Assembly: GCA_937949965.1 (NCBI GenBank)
Contig: CALFBF010000155.1
Coordinates: 1 to 39,369, forward strand
Direction: 5' to 3'
DNA from: an uncultured Roseibacillus sp.
GTDB taxonomy: Bacteria; Verrucomicrobiota; Verrucomicrobiia; Verrucomicrobiales; Akkermansiaceae
DNA length: 39,369 bases
Numbering within the stretch: the first letter of the stretch is position 1; each line of letters begins with the position of its first letter. The notes beneath the pieces are model-generated. The model was not told the DNA's origin and searched no databases. It saw only the letters and a list, made by a program, of their open reading frames with translations. Positions 25,513 to 34,753 of this stretch are shown here, in pieces. The position numbers and the translations under genes were made by a program.

Positions 25513-26179
25513 TTTATTAGTTCTCGTTTTTTTAAGTTCTTTTCTCGGTGCTCAAGATGTTGATCCAGCCAACTATGGCGTCGTCCGCTTCATGAATTTA
25601 GTTGATGCCGGGAGAGGGAACTTACAAATGGTGATCAATGGTAAAGCTCCCAAGAAGGACGGCTTTCGTCTCGGGCAACGTACTGGGCCCATTCCATTCC
25701 AGAAAGGCGCTCTTAAGCTCTTGCTTACTAAGGAAGGCTGTCTTCCTGCGGAACGTAGAATCGAGATCACAGCCGAGACAGCGCAGACGATCGTGATGTA
25801 TGCGGAAGAGGATTTCGATGAAGCAGGTAAATCTCTGGGCTGGCAAATTAAGACTGCCCGCTTGCAGCAACACACGCCTAAAAAGGGGCTCGTGATCACT
25901 TTTGTCTCCTTCTGTAAGAAGGATGTGCTCGACCTTGAGATCGAGGAAGGTTTCTCCGGAAAATTGTTTAAACAGAGTGTTTATAAACTCAAAAGTACTC
26001 GCCTGCAAATTGCGGAAAGCGGTCGTGTCCGAGCAACCGTAAATTATCTCGGAGAGAGAATAGGAACCATCAATGTCGATGAAAACGGGAACTATATCGC
26101 CATGATTTATGAGGACGATGATGGTCAAAAGAAGATCGAAACCTTCTACGATCCCGAGTTCATTGCGGCTGGGGGTTAG
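25496..26179 (+). CDS. Small secreted protein of unknown function, coupled to the pseudopilin cassette
   Basis: 227 residues from ATG 25496, overlapping the end of the protein A gene by 17 bases. A signal peptide is clear (KRISSLLVLVFLSSFLGAQD). The mature part looks like a beta-sandwich: VVRFMNLVDAGRGNLQMVING, then LLLTKEGCLPAERRIEI, ending in a Gly/Asp/Glu-rich strand (IAMIYEDDDGQKKIETF). I recognise no named family. The overlap with protein A argues for joint expression and a role at or beyond the pseudopilus. It converges with the DUF1501 gene, with 5 bases between. Confidence 0.8.
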   Translation: MKRISSLLVLVFLSSFLGAQDVDPANYGVVRFMNLVDAGRGNLQMVINGKAPKKDGFRLGQRTGPIPFQKGALKLLLTKEGCLPAERRIEITAETAQTIVMYAEEDFDEAGKSLGWQIKTARLQQHTPKKGLVITFVSFCKKDVLDLEIEEGFSGKLFKQSVYKLKSTRLQIAESGRVRATVNYLGERIGTINVDENGNYIAMIYEDDDGQKKIETFYDPEFIAAGG

Positions 26180-26184
26180 GCCTG

Positions 26185-27621
26185 TTAGGCCAAGATCGGT
26201 CGCACAATATCGCCGTGGACATCGGTGAGACGGAAGCGGCGGCCTTGGAACTTGTAGGTGAGCGCGGTGTGGTCGATGCCGAGGAGGTGCAGCATGGTGG
26301 CCTGGAGGTCATGCACGTGCACGGCATCTTCGGTGTAGTGATGCTTGGTGGGGGAGATTGGAAGTCCGTCCGCGTTGACGATGTTGTAGCCGTAGTCGTC
26401 GGTATGTCCGTAGGAAGTCCCCCCCTTGATGCCTCCGCCAGCAAGCCACATCGAGAAACAACGGGGGTGATGATCGCGACCGAATTTATCACCATCTAGC
26501 TTGCCCTGCGAGTAGTTGGTGCGACCAAACTCGCCACCCCAAACTACGAGGGTGTCCTCTAACAAACCTCGCTGCTTGAGGTCTTGCACGAGTGCTGCCG
26601 AGGCCTGGTCGGTTTCTTTGCACTGTCTCGCGAGACCACCTTTGAGGTAGCTGTGTTGGTCCCACCCTTGGTGGTAGAGTTGGATGAATTTAACTCCTCG
26701 TTCCGCAAGGCGACGTGCCATAAGGCAGTTGGCCGCAAAGGTTCCTGGGTCGCGGGCCTCTTCGCCATAGAGAGAGAAGGTGGCTTCCGGTTCGTCCTGG
26801 AGGTTGGTGACCTCAGGTACACTGGCTTGCATGTTGAAGGCCATCTCATACTGCGTGATGCGGTCCATAATCGCTTGCTCCTCACTGAGCGCGTGTTGAT
26901 GAGCGTGGAGGTCTGCGAGACGATCTAACAGTTGACGGCGTCCTTTGGTCGAAACGCCTTGAGGATTGTTGAGATAAAGAACAGGATCTTTGCCGGAACG
27001 AAAGCGAATGCCTTGATGCTCTGAGGGAAGAAAGCCCGATCCCCAGAGACGGGAGACCAAGGGCTGCCCCTTTTTGTTCTTGGTCACGAGCACCACAAAG
27101 GAAGGAAGGTTCTCGTTGGTGGTACCGAGACCGTATTGCATCCATGCGCCCATGGAGGGACGGCCGGCGATCTGGGAGCCGGTCTGGAGATAAGTCACCC
27201 CAGGACCATGATTAATGGCCTCGGTATACATGTTCTTAACGACGCAAATATCGTCTGCCATCTTTGCGGTATGTGGGAGTAGCTCAGAGAACCATTGTCC
27301 CGATTGACCGTGTTGAGAAAATTCGAAGGGGGAGCCTGCTAAAGGGATGGAGGATTGGTTCCCTGACATTCCGGTCAAACGCTGCTCTCCTCTCACAAAG
27401 TCGGGCAGCTGTTCGCCATGCTTTTGATTGAGGAGAGGCTTGGGGTCTAGGAGGTCAGCCTGCGAAGGCCCACCTGCTTGGAAGAGAAAGATGACTCGCT
27501 TTGCTTTCGCGATTAGGTGCGGCAACTTGTTGGGTTGGCTTTCTGCTGCCAACATGGAGTTCAGTGCTAGAGTGCCGAAGCCCATGGTGGAAGTTTTGAG
27601 AATGTCGCGGCGGTTGATCAT
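26185..27621 (-). CDS. DUF1501 family protein (pair 1)
   Basis: 478 residues. The N-terminus MINRRDILKTSTMGFG resembles a twin-arginine signal (RRDILK) with a weak hydrophobic stretch. DUF1501 is a sulfatase-fold-related (alkaline phosphatase superfamily) family. Visible blocks: [45 protein letters not shown] and the metal-site-like [17 protein letters not shown]. Ends in FRLTDVHGDIVRP. It is the second gene of a DUF1549-DUF1501 pair, 43 bases after the first, on the minus strand. Catalytic activity is not established for the family; export by Tat is inferred. Confidence 0.92.
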   Translation of the reverse strand: MINRRDILKTSTMGFGTLALNSMLAAESQPNKLPHLIAKAKRVIFLFQAGGPSQADLLDPKPLLNQKHGEQLPDFVRGEQRLTGMSGNQSSIPLAGSPFEFSQHGQSGQWFSELLPHTAKMADDICVVKNMYTEAINHGPGVTYLQTGSQIAGRPSMGAWMQYGLGTTNENLPSFVVLVTKNKKGQPLVSRLWGSGFLPSEHQGIRFRSGKDPVLYLNNPQGVSTKGRRQLLDRLADLHAHQHALSEEQAIMDRITQYEMAFNMQASVPEVTNLQDEPEATFSLYGEEARDPGTFAANCLMARRLAERGVKFIQLYHQGWDQHSYLKGGLARQCKETDQASAALVQDLKQRGLLEDTLVVWGGEFGRTNYSQGKLDGDKFGRDHHPRCFSMWLAGGGIKGGTSYGHTDDYGYNIVNADGLPISPTKHHYTEDAVHVHDLQATMLHLLGIDHTALTYKFQGRRFRLTDVHGDIVRPILA

Positions 27622-27664
27622 GATAGCAAGATACGCTGGGTTTTAGGAAAACGGAGTGGGCCCA

Positions 27665-30661
27665 TTAGGGTTTGATATTGACCTCATGGAGGTTCATGAG
27701 AGCTTGCGTAAGAGCTGTTAGAGCGGCGAGTTGGGGCGTGGTTTCAGTAGGCTTACTTTGACCTTGCGAGAGGAATTTTTTCACTTCGGAGAGGTTTTCT
27801 TGGTAGTGAGTGAGCTGTTCTTCGTAGAGCTGGGTGAGGATGCTTAGCTCGGTCTCATCTGGCTTTCGAGCGGTGAGAGTGAGGTAGATTTGTTGTGCGC
27901 AGTTTACGAAATGAGGGTGTTCCTGAGATGTTTTTTCCGCGAGATTGCGGGCCGCTTCTAGGAACTGAGTACCGTTCAACAGCACGAGTGCCTGAAGGGG
28001 AGTGGAGGTGGTATCACGCTTGGCGGAGCAGACGTCACGCTTACTGGCATCAAAGGCCATCATCGCAGGCGAGGGCGCGGTTCGTCGCCAGTAGGTGTAG
28101 AGCGAGCGCCGATAGAGTCCGTCGTCTTGATCCGGCTCGTTCGGTTTGAAGGATTCCGCGAGGTCATATGGCTTGACCGGAGGACCACCTATTTTTTCGA
28201 CTAAGAGACCGGAGGTGAAGAGGGCTTGGTCGCGGATGACCTCTGCGGTGAGACGGTGGCGAGGACCGCGTGCGAGGAACCGGTTGTCTGGGTCAGCTTC
28301 CAGCTCTGCTGCCGTTGCGAGCGAGCTTTGCTGGTAGACTTTGGAAGAGACGATTTCCTTGAGAAGATCTTTCACGTTCCATCCGTTAGCAATGAAACGA
28401 GCGGAGAGTTCGTTGAGCAGAGGCAGATACTCTGGGTATTCACCCTGGATGCCGAAGTCTTCAGACGTGGCTACTAGCCCACGTCCGAACAGTCCTTGCC
28501 AGAAACGGTTCACGTTCACACGAGCAGTGAGAGGGTTGTCTTTGTGGGTCGTCCATTGCGCGAGATCGAGACGATTCATCACTTTTCCTTCGGAGGCTTG
28601 TAGCCCGAGATCTGGTAAGAAAGCGGGAAAGTTGGGCTCAACAGGTTCGCCGCGGCTGTCGTAAGCTCCTCGTTCCAAAATGTAAGCCTGCTTTGGCTCG
28701 GGGAGCTCAATCATGGTCATGATCTCCACGACCGAGTCTTCAAGTGCGTAGAGCTTGGCTCGTGCTTCTTTGAGCTCTGCTGTTGCCTTTTGATAAGGCT
28801 CGCTGTTCGCGAGTAAGGTTTCGCGATCGGCTGGCGTGGACTCGGAGTGAGAGAGGAAAGCGATCTCCTGCGCAGTGAGCTGTCGGTCAAAGACGCGGAA
28901 GTCGTCCATCATTCCTCCTTTGAAACCACGGTCGCGCATTCGCTCACCGATACGGATGTGAGGGTTTCCTCCTCCTTTGATCATCTTGGTCAATTGGTCA
29001 CGCACCACTGTCGTTGCCAGGGCTTCTCCGTTGAGGAAAATTTGCAATCCGGCGGCCTTCGAAGATCCATCGTAGGTGACCGTGACGTGCTGCCAAGTAT
29101 TAGGTTCGATGACTTGTTCGGATTTTATCGAGATCGCGTTGCCGGGCCAGAAGTGGATGAGAGACCACTGGAGCTGGTTGTCGAGGAGAAGCAGTTCATA
29201 GCCACGAGAGGCGGCATCGGTCCAGGCTTTGGAACGGGAGAAAACGACTGAGCGTTCGAACTTCTCGGGAGCTTGTATCCATGCCGATATTGTGAACGGT
29301 TGCTCGCGGCCAAAGTCGCCGGCTTCGGTCTCCACCGCGTCGTCTCCAGTGAGTTGAATCGCGTTTCCGATTTTTCCAGGCACCGAGGAGTTTGGTCCGG
29401 CTTCGCTGGGGTCATCAAAGTTTAGGTGAAGAGATTGGTTCGAAAGCGGATGGATCAGCTGCTGTTCTTCTTGTTGAAGAAGGTTTTCAGGAGTGAGCGC
29501 GAGGAGTTTTGTCTTGGCGTTGTTAGCCGATTGTTCCAGCGCGGCGAGACTCAGTTTTTCCTCTTCCGAGAGGAGAGGAAGGGTAGGAGTCGGGACCGCG
29601 TCTGGACCAAAGTAGGAATAGAGTCCGGCCTCATCAATGTCGTCGAAGAAAGCAAATAGCGAGAAGTAGTCCTTGGCGGTTGTGGGGTCATATTTGTGGT
29701 CATGGCAGCGGGCGCATTCCATGGTGAGACCGAGAAAGGCGGTGCCGTAGGTCTGGAGTCGGTCGGCGATATATTCGACGCGGAATTCTTCTTCAACCGA
29801 GCCGCCTTCTACTTTTTGTTGGTGTAAGCGAGAGAAGGCTGTCGCGAGACGACTTTCCTGATCCGCATCCAGTAGGAGGTCTCCTGCCAGTTGTTCGTGG
29901 ATGAAGCGATCAAAGGGTTTGTTCTTGTTAAAAGCCTCAATGACATAGTCGCGGTAGGGCCAGGTGAAACGATCCCAGTCCTGCTGGAATCCGTAAGTAT
30001 CAGCATAACGAGCGACATCGAGCCATGGCGTAGCCAAGTGTTCTCCAAAACGTGGACTAGCGAGCAGCCGATCGATTGTGCTAGCGAGATCTTGCGGGTC
30101 GAAGGAAGCGACTTCTTCGGGAGTGGGGGGAAGCCCGGTGAGATCGATGCTCAATCGACGTAAAAGCTCGTGCGGCTGCGCCTGAGGTTTCAGCTTCTTA
30201 CCTTGTTCGGCGAGTTGGCCTGCTACGATTTCATCAATACTCCGTCCCGTTGGTTCGGGAAGGGAGGTAAAGGACCAATGGGCTGTGTATTCGGCGCCCT
30301 CATCAATCCACTGCTCGATGAGTGCGATTTGATCTTCTGAAAGACTGCGATGCGAATCCTTGGGAGGCATCAGTTTCTTGTGTTCCTTATCGAAGCGCAT
30401 GCGCTCGATGATCTCAGATTGAGAAGCGTCTCCCGGCACGATTGCTCCCGCCGTGATGGCTTCTTCACGAAGGTCAAGGCGGAGGTCAGCTTCGCGGTGA
30501 GAGGGATCAGTGCCATGGCAGTAAAAGCAGTTTTCCGAAAGCAGAGGCTGAATATCACGATTATAGTCAATCTCGGCTACTGTTGCTGTTGAGAGACAAA
30601 CAAACGCAATGAGTCGAGCTAGGAAAAGTCGCAAGAGCGATGAAAAAGAGGTAAGGGCCAC
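27665..30661 (-). CDS. PSD1/DUF1549/LamG/DUF1553 protein (pair 1)
   Basis: 998 residues with a signal peptide (LFLARLIAFVCLSTATVA). Domains in order: PSD1-type cytochrome c with CxxCH at 45-49 (ENCFYCHG); DUF1549 with the later CARCHDHKYDP; a LamG/concanavalin-like domain in the middle (QLTGDDAVETE, FTISAWIQAP, FLNGEALATTVV); and DUF1553 with DNPLTARVNVNRFWQ, LFGRGLVATSEDFG and CSAKRDTTSTPLQALVLLNG. The family is typical of Planctomycetota and Verrucomicrobiota and is often near sulfatases. A role in carbohydrate-linked oxidation is proposed in the field but unproven. The LamG domain may bind glycans. Upstream partner of the DUF1501 gene. Confidence 0.92.
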   Translation of the reverse strand: MALTSFSSLLRLFLARLIAFVCLSTATVAEIDYNRDIQPLLSENCFYCHGTDPSHREADLRLDLREEAITAGAIVPGDASQSEIIERMRFDKEHKKLMPPKDSHRSLSEDQIALIEQWIDEGAEYTAHWSFTSLPEPTGRSIDEIVAGQLAEQGKKLKPQAQPHELLRRLSIDLTGLPPTPEEVASFDPQDLASTIDRLLASPRFGEHLATPWLDVARYADTYGFQQDWDRFTWPYRDYVIEAFNKNKPFDRFIHEQLAGDLLLDADQESRLATAFSRLHQQKVEGGSVEEEFRVEYIADRLQTYGTAFLGLTMECARCHDHKYDPTTAKDYFSLFAFFDDIDEAGLYSYFGPDAVPTPTLPLLSEEEKLSLAALEQSANNAKTKLLALTPENLLQQEEQQLIHPLSNQSLHLNFDDPSEAGPNSSVPGKIGNAIQLTGDDAVETEAGDFGREQPFTISAWIQAPEKFERSVVFSRSKAWTDAASRGYELLLLDNQLQWSLIHFWPGNAISIKSEQVIEPNTWQHVTVTYDGSSKAAGLQIFLNGEALATTVVRDQLTKMIKGGGNPHIRIGERMRDRGFKGGMMDDFRVFDRQLTAQEIAFLSHSESTPADRETLLANSEPYQKATAELKEARAKLYALEDSVVEIMTMIELPEPKQAYILERGAYDSRGEPVEPNFPAFLPDLGLQASEGKVMNRLDLAQWTTHKDNPLTARVNVNRFWQGLFGRGLVATSEDFGIQGEYPEYLPLLNELSARFIANGWNVKDLLKEIVSSKVYQQSSLATAAELEADPDNRFLARGPRHRLTAEVIRDQALFTSGLLVEKIGGPPVKPYDLAESFKPNEPDQDDGLYRRSLYTYWRRTAPSPAMMAFDASKRDVCSAKRDTTSTPLQALVLLNGTQFLEAARNLAEKTSQEHPHFVNCAQQIYLTLTARKPDETELSILTQLYEEQLTHYQENLSEVKKFLSQGQSKPTETTPQLAALTALTQALMNLHEVNIKP

Positions 30662-31055
30662 GTTGGTAGGGTTTATTGAAATACGCTTATTCTATTGCGA
30701 TTTTTCCACGAAATTGGGTGCTAACTTTTGAGGGTGGAAATCTAGAATCCGACGCAATTACTTTGCGGTTAAGACTTTGTTTTGAAATTAAGTAATTTTT
30801 TATGGATGATGGCGTATAAAGGAAGAGAGGAGAACCTGCCTGTGATAGCAGGAGATTAAGCCCGTAACTCTTGGCTGTAATCATCTAATAATAGGGTTGT
30901 TGTAATGACGACTTTTTTGGGGAGTAGGGGAATTCCCGTAAGACATGGCGGAGCTAGTAAATACGAGAGATAAGGCTGAAAAAATTGCCAAAAAATAATC
31001 GAGCCATAGACCTAAAAAAAAGCTAATTTATGGCTGTCTAAAGCGTAAACAAACG
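30662..31055. other. Intergenic region between divergent pairs 1 and 2
   Basis: 394 AT-rich bases between the start codons of two oppositely directed DUF1549-type genes, so it should contain both promoters. A small hairpin CCTGC...GCAGG (30837-30852) is visible. A 65-codon frame (30687-30884) has no protein-like character. I recognise no riboswitch. Confidence 0.5.
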
Positions 31056-32981
31056 ATGATGAATAATTTCCGAACTTGGGGACTGACCGCCGTAGCGGTA
31101 CTTCTCCCAACTGCATTGGTAGCCCAGGAACAAAAAAGTGGCGGGAATAGCCCGAGCGCCGAGCAGCTCCGTAACTCGGCTCTTATGGTCGATCGCCATG
31201 TTGCGGCCCTTTACAAATCAAAAAAATTACCAGTGCCTGAGGTCGTAGATGATGCGACTTTTTTACGGAGAAGTTTCTTAGTGGCTGCTGGTCGAATTCC
31301 AAACTTGGAAGAAGCAAGAGCCTTCTTGGAAATTGAAGACACGGACAAAAGAGGCGCACTTGTCAGCTATTTGATGAACTCAGATGGTTATCGCAGCCAT
31401 ATGACGAATTACGTCTTGGACATTCTTCGTGCCCAAGACCGTTTTGGAGACATTCGGACGAGAGATGCTTCTCCGTATTTAAAGTGGATTCACACTTCGA
31501 TGGCCGAGAACAAGCCTTGGGATACCTTTGCGCAGGAGCTTCTTGGTTCGCGGGGATCACTCTGGGAGGAGAATAATGGCTCAGTGGGTTATTTCGTTCG
31601 GGATAAGGGCATGGAGTTGGACAATCTCGCAAATACGATGCGTATTTTCACCGGAACCCGTATGGAATGCGCGCAGTGTCACGATGATCCTTTCGGCGAG
31701 TATCAGCGTATGGACTTCTACCAGTTAGCGGCCTTCACGAATGGACAAACTGAGGTGAACTCTGAAGCCTGGAAGATCGTCTGGCGTGAACTTAGAGAAA
31801 AAAACACAGAACGAAGTGAATTAGGACATCTTGTTCGGTGGTTGGGTGATAATATCCATTATACTTCGCTAGGTGGTGGTGGTGAAGGACGCATTGCTCT
31901 TCCTCGAGATTATCAGTACCGTGATGGTGATCCTGGTGAAATGGTTGGTGGAAAGACCCCTTTTGGGAAGCGGGAACGTACGTCAGATAACCGTGCTCAC
32001 GGGAGTTCACGTGAAACCTTTGCAGAATGGATTTCGAGTCCTGATAACCCTCGCTTCAATGCGACGATTGTGAATCGGATGTGGCAACGTGTCATGGGAC
32101 GTGCCATCTGGGAGCCCGTTGATGAGTATAAAGAACCTACAGAAACCGTCGCACCTGCTCTTGTCGGTGATTTAATCAAATTGATGCAAAGTTTGGATTA
32201 CGATCTTAAAGCCTTCCAAAATGTTCTTCTTTTAACCAAAACTTTTCAATTTGCTGCTAATTCAGAGGCTTTCGACGCGGGAGTTCCACAAGCATTCAAT
32301 GGTCGTCAGCTTGAACGTATGACCGCAGAACAGGTTTGGGACTCAATGGTTACTCTAGTGAAAGGAGATCCCGATTCTCTTCCTAAACGAAAGTTTGGTA
32401 ATGGAGTCAACTATCGAGGTCGTCTCCTTCAAGGAGGGCGCAAATCGATGAAGACGCTCGCGAAGGAGCTGCTTGCGATTAAATCTCCAGACAAATACTA
32501 TGAATATGTTGAAACGATGCTCGAAGAGTTCGAGTCAAAAGGAAGTGGTGGAGAGAGTGACTCTGCGAGTATGATGTCTGGAGGGGTGATTCAAGGACCT
32601 GCGAAAGGAATGGCTCGGGCATCCGAACTCCAGTCACCAGCACCAGAAGGCCACTTCTTACGTCAATTTGGTCAATCGGATCGACTGCTTCTCGACTCGG
32701 CTTCTAACGAGGCGAATATGGCTCAGGTTCTTTCTATGATGAACGGTCATGTCGAGCGGATGGTCGTCAGTAATTCTGACTCTGCTCTCTACAAGGCTAT
32801 CGAAGCGGGAAGCACAGATCGGGATAAAGTGCGTTATGTCTACTACGCGGTCCTTGGTCGGCCCCCTTCTGACAATGAGATGAAGGTCCTCATGCGGGAT
32901 GTTATTGATGGATCAGAAGCCAGTTATCGCAATCTAGCCTCAGCCTTGTTATCCACTCACGAGTTTTTGTTTGTCCAGTAG
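31056..32981 (+). CDS. DUF1549/DUF1553 protein without PSD1 or LamG (pair 2)
   Basis: 641 residues from ATG 31056 (ATG 31059 is also possible), with a signal peptide (WGLTAVAVLLPTALVAQEQ). DUF1549 features: FLRRSFLVAAGRIPNLEEA and ECAQCHDDPFGEYQRMDFY, with CxxCH at 205-209. DUF1553 features: DNPRFNATIVNRMWQRVMGRAIWEPVDE, LLTKTFQF and ERMTAEQVWDSMVTLV. Compared with the neighbours it lacks the N-terminal haem motif and the LamG insertion and has a region rich in Gly/Ser/Met (about 492-530). It is followed after 28 bases by the DUF1501 gene. It is a distinct subfamily, not a truncated copy, since the N-terminal signal and the full end are present. Confidence 0.9.
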   Translation: MMNNFRTWGLTAVAVLLPTALVAQEQKSGGNSPSAEQLRNSALMVDRHVAALYKSKKLPVPEVVDDATFLRRSFLVAAGRIPNLEEARAFLEIEDTDKRGALVSYLMNSDGYRSHMTNYVLDILRAQDRFGDIRTRDASPYLKWIHTSMAENKPWDTFAQELLGSRGSLWEENNGSVGYFVRDKGMELDNLANTMRIFTGTRMECAQCHDDPFGEYQRMDFYQLAAFTNGQTEVNSEAWKIVWRELREKNTERSELGHLVRWLGDNIHYTSLGGGGEGRIALPRDYQYRDGDPGEMVGGKTPFGKRERTSDNRAHGSSRETFAEWISSPDNPRFNATIVNRMWQRVMGRAIWEPVDEYKEPTETVAPALVGDLIKLMQSLDYDLKAFQNVLLLTKTFQFAANSEAFDAGVPQAFNGRQLERMTAEQVWDSMVTLVKGDPDSLPKRKFGNGVNYRGRLLQGGRKSMKTLAKELLAIKSPDKYYEYVETMLEEFESKGSGGESDSASMMSGGVIQGPAKGMARASELQSPAPEGHFLRQFGQSDRLLLDSASNEANMAQVLSMMNGHVERMVVSNSDSALYKAIEAGSTDRDKVRYVYYAVLGRPPSDNEMKVLMRDVIDGSEASYRNLASALLSTHEFLFVQ

Positions 32982-33009
32982 GAGCATTGAAATTAGAAAG
33001 AAAAATACG

Positions 33010-34326
33010 ATGAAAAATTCCCTCAATCATAAAGTCGACGAACTCGATCGGCGCAATTTCATGATCAATGCTGCTCGCTCCTACTTGGGAGTGACGGTGG
33101 CACCCATGTTAGGTGCAAGCTTGGCAACTCCTGCCTTTGGGCAAGGGGTCAAGACCGGACGGAAAACTGCTGAACATGTGATTTTTCTTAACATGCAAGG
33201 CGGGATGAGCCATATCGATACCTTTGATGTTAAGCCTGGTCGCGACGTTCAAGGACCTGTCAAAGCCATTGCCACTAAAGGTGATTTTCAGATTTCAGAA
33301 TTCCTTCCCAAGACCGCTGGCATTGCGGATGATATTTGCGTGATCAACTCAATGACCTCGCAGCAAGGAGCTCATGAACAGGGTCAGTATATGTTGCACA
33401 GCAGTTATTCTCCGCGCGGAACTGTTACACACCCAGCAATAGGATCTTGGGTGGTGCGCCTTAAGGGACGCAAAAACCAAACTCTACCGGGTTTTGTCTC
33501 AGTGGGAGGAAGTCCAAAGACTTCGTCTTCCGGCTTTATGGGCGCTGAGTTTGCAGGGGTCCCACTAGGGCGTGCGAGTGAGGGCTTAAAGGATTCTGAG
33601 CGAGCTAATACGGTGAGCCCAGAGGACTTCGAGGCACGCCTCGCGATTGCTGATACTCTCAACAAAGACTTCCACGAGAAGTATAATGTGCCGCAGGTCA
33701 AAGCTTACGAAAGTCTCTATGATGAGGCCGTTAAGCTGATGAAGAGTAAGGACCTGAAGGCCTTCGATATTAATCAAGAGCCACGTGCAGTTCGTTCGAA
33801 GTATGGAACGGACAACTTTGGACAAGGTTGTCTCCTCGCTCGTCGTTTAGTCGAAGCGGGAGTTCGTTTTGTGGAAGTAACTTTGAATGGATGGGATACC
33901 CACTATGATAACTTTACTTCTGTTGAAGCGCGTGCAGCGGTTCTCGATCAGGGATACTCTGCTCTCATGGCAGACTTGAAAGCGAAAGGTTTGTTGGAAT
34001 CGACTTTAGTTGTCATTGCTACCGAGTTTGGACGTACCCCCGAGATTGTAGAGGGACATAACAATGGTCGCGACCACCATCCTGCTGCTTTCAGCACCGT
34101 CATCGCTGGCGGTGGGGTGAAAGGAGGCGTGAAATACGGTTCAAGTGATAAGGACGGAAATCGTATCGATTCTGAGGGAGTGACTCTTCAGGATCTGAAT
34201 GCAACTATCGCTTACGGTCTCGGCTTAGATCACTCACAAATCATCTTTTCGCCAAGTGGACGTCCATTCCGAATGGGTGGGCCAGATAAGTCTCTCGGCG
34301 AGCCCGTTACTTCGATTTTCTCCTAG
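33010..34326 (+). CDS. DUF1501 family protein, Tat signal (pair 2)
   Basis: 438 residues from ATG 33010; an upstream frame start at 32971 overlaps the previous gene and lies before the signal. The N-terminus LDRRNFMINAARSYLG is a clear twin-arginine motif followed by APMLGASLATPAFGQG. DUF1501 blocks: [47 protein letters not shown] and GRDHHPAAFSTVIAGGG. It is shorter and more divergent than the DUF1501 proteins of pairs 1 and 3, parallel to its divergent partner upstream. Likely folded in the cytoplasm and exported by Tat. Confidence 0.92.
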   Translation: MKNSLNHKVDELDRRNFMINAARSYLGVTVAPMLGASLATPAFGQGVKTGRKTAEHVIFLNMQGGMSHIDTFDVKPGRDVQGPVKAIATKGDFQISEFLPKTAGIADDICVINSMTSQQGAHEQGQYMLHSSYSPRGTVTHPAIGSWVVRLKGRKNQTLPGFVSVGGSPKTSSSGFMGAEFAGVPLGRASEGLKDSERANTVSPEDFEARLAIADTLNKDFHEKYNVPQVKAYESLYDEAVKLMKSKDLKAFDINQEPRAVRSKYGTDNFGQGCLLARRLVEAGVRFVEVTLNGWDTHYDNFTSVEARAAVLDQGYSALMADLKAKGLLESTLVVIATEFGRTPEIVEGHNNGRDHHPAAFSTVIAGGGVKGGVKYGSSDKDGNRIDSEGVTLQDLNATIAYGLGLDHSQIIFSPSGRPFRMGGPDKSLGEPVTSIFS

Positions 34327-34753
34327 TAGGTCACCTCTTCATGTAAAAGTGTCTTTCGAGCTGAGTTACTCGAAAGCACTTATTTACATGGGCTTGTACT
34401 TCAAGGTGACGGAAAGATCTTATTCGACTGAAAAGATTTGTGAATAAATACAAATTGCTATGTTTTCACGATCTTTCATATAGGATTGTGAATGTGGGAA
34501 ATGATTGTTTAAAGGGTCTTGAGATGACTTTGGAGACCTTTGAGTAAAGGTAGATCAGAAGACAACATTTCAGACTTGTTGCAGGGTAATCTGAGATCAA
34601 GAAAAACCGTTTTGTTTGTGTCTTGGTGCGCAAGTTTACTTTATTTTTGTAGAAGTATACCGCAAAGCGTCAGGATACCATTTTTTCGTTGAAATTTCTT
34701 AATTGAAGCTTACGTAATTTTTACGCAGCTAATTTTTTGGCTGAATTTTTGAT
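34327..34753. other. AT-rich intergenic region between pairs 2 and 3
   Basis: 427 bases. It starts with a long stem-loop (34341-34389). The remainder is AT-rich and probably carries the promoter of pair 3, although no convincing -35/-10 combination stands out. No RNA gene recognised. Confidence 0.55.
34341..34389 (+). other. Long stem-loop after the pair 2 DUF1501 gene
   Basis: ATGTAAA (34341-34347) pairs with TTTACAT (34383-34389), AGTG (34348-34351) with CACT (34377-34380), C34353 with G34376 and TTTCGAG (34354-34360) with CTCGAAA (34369-34375). That is 19 base pairs with one single-base bulge and one two-base bulge, around an 8-base loop. No U-run follows, so it is not a classical intrinsic terminator. 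It lies 14 bases after the stop codon. Confidence 0.75.

Noticed and set aside
25622-26128. 168-codon minus-strand frame
   Set aside because: It is antisense to the small secreted protein that overlaps the pseudopilin cassette.
26160-26190. GGCC-TGTTA-GGCC hairpin between convergent genes as terminator
   Set aside because: It has only four pairs and no T-run on either strand.
30687-30884. 65-codon minus-strand frame in the divergent intergenic region
   Set aside because: It has no recognisable motif and lies where both promoters are expected.
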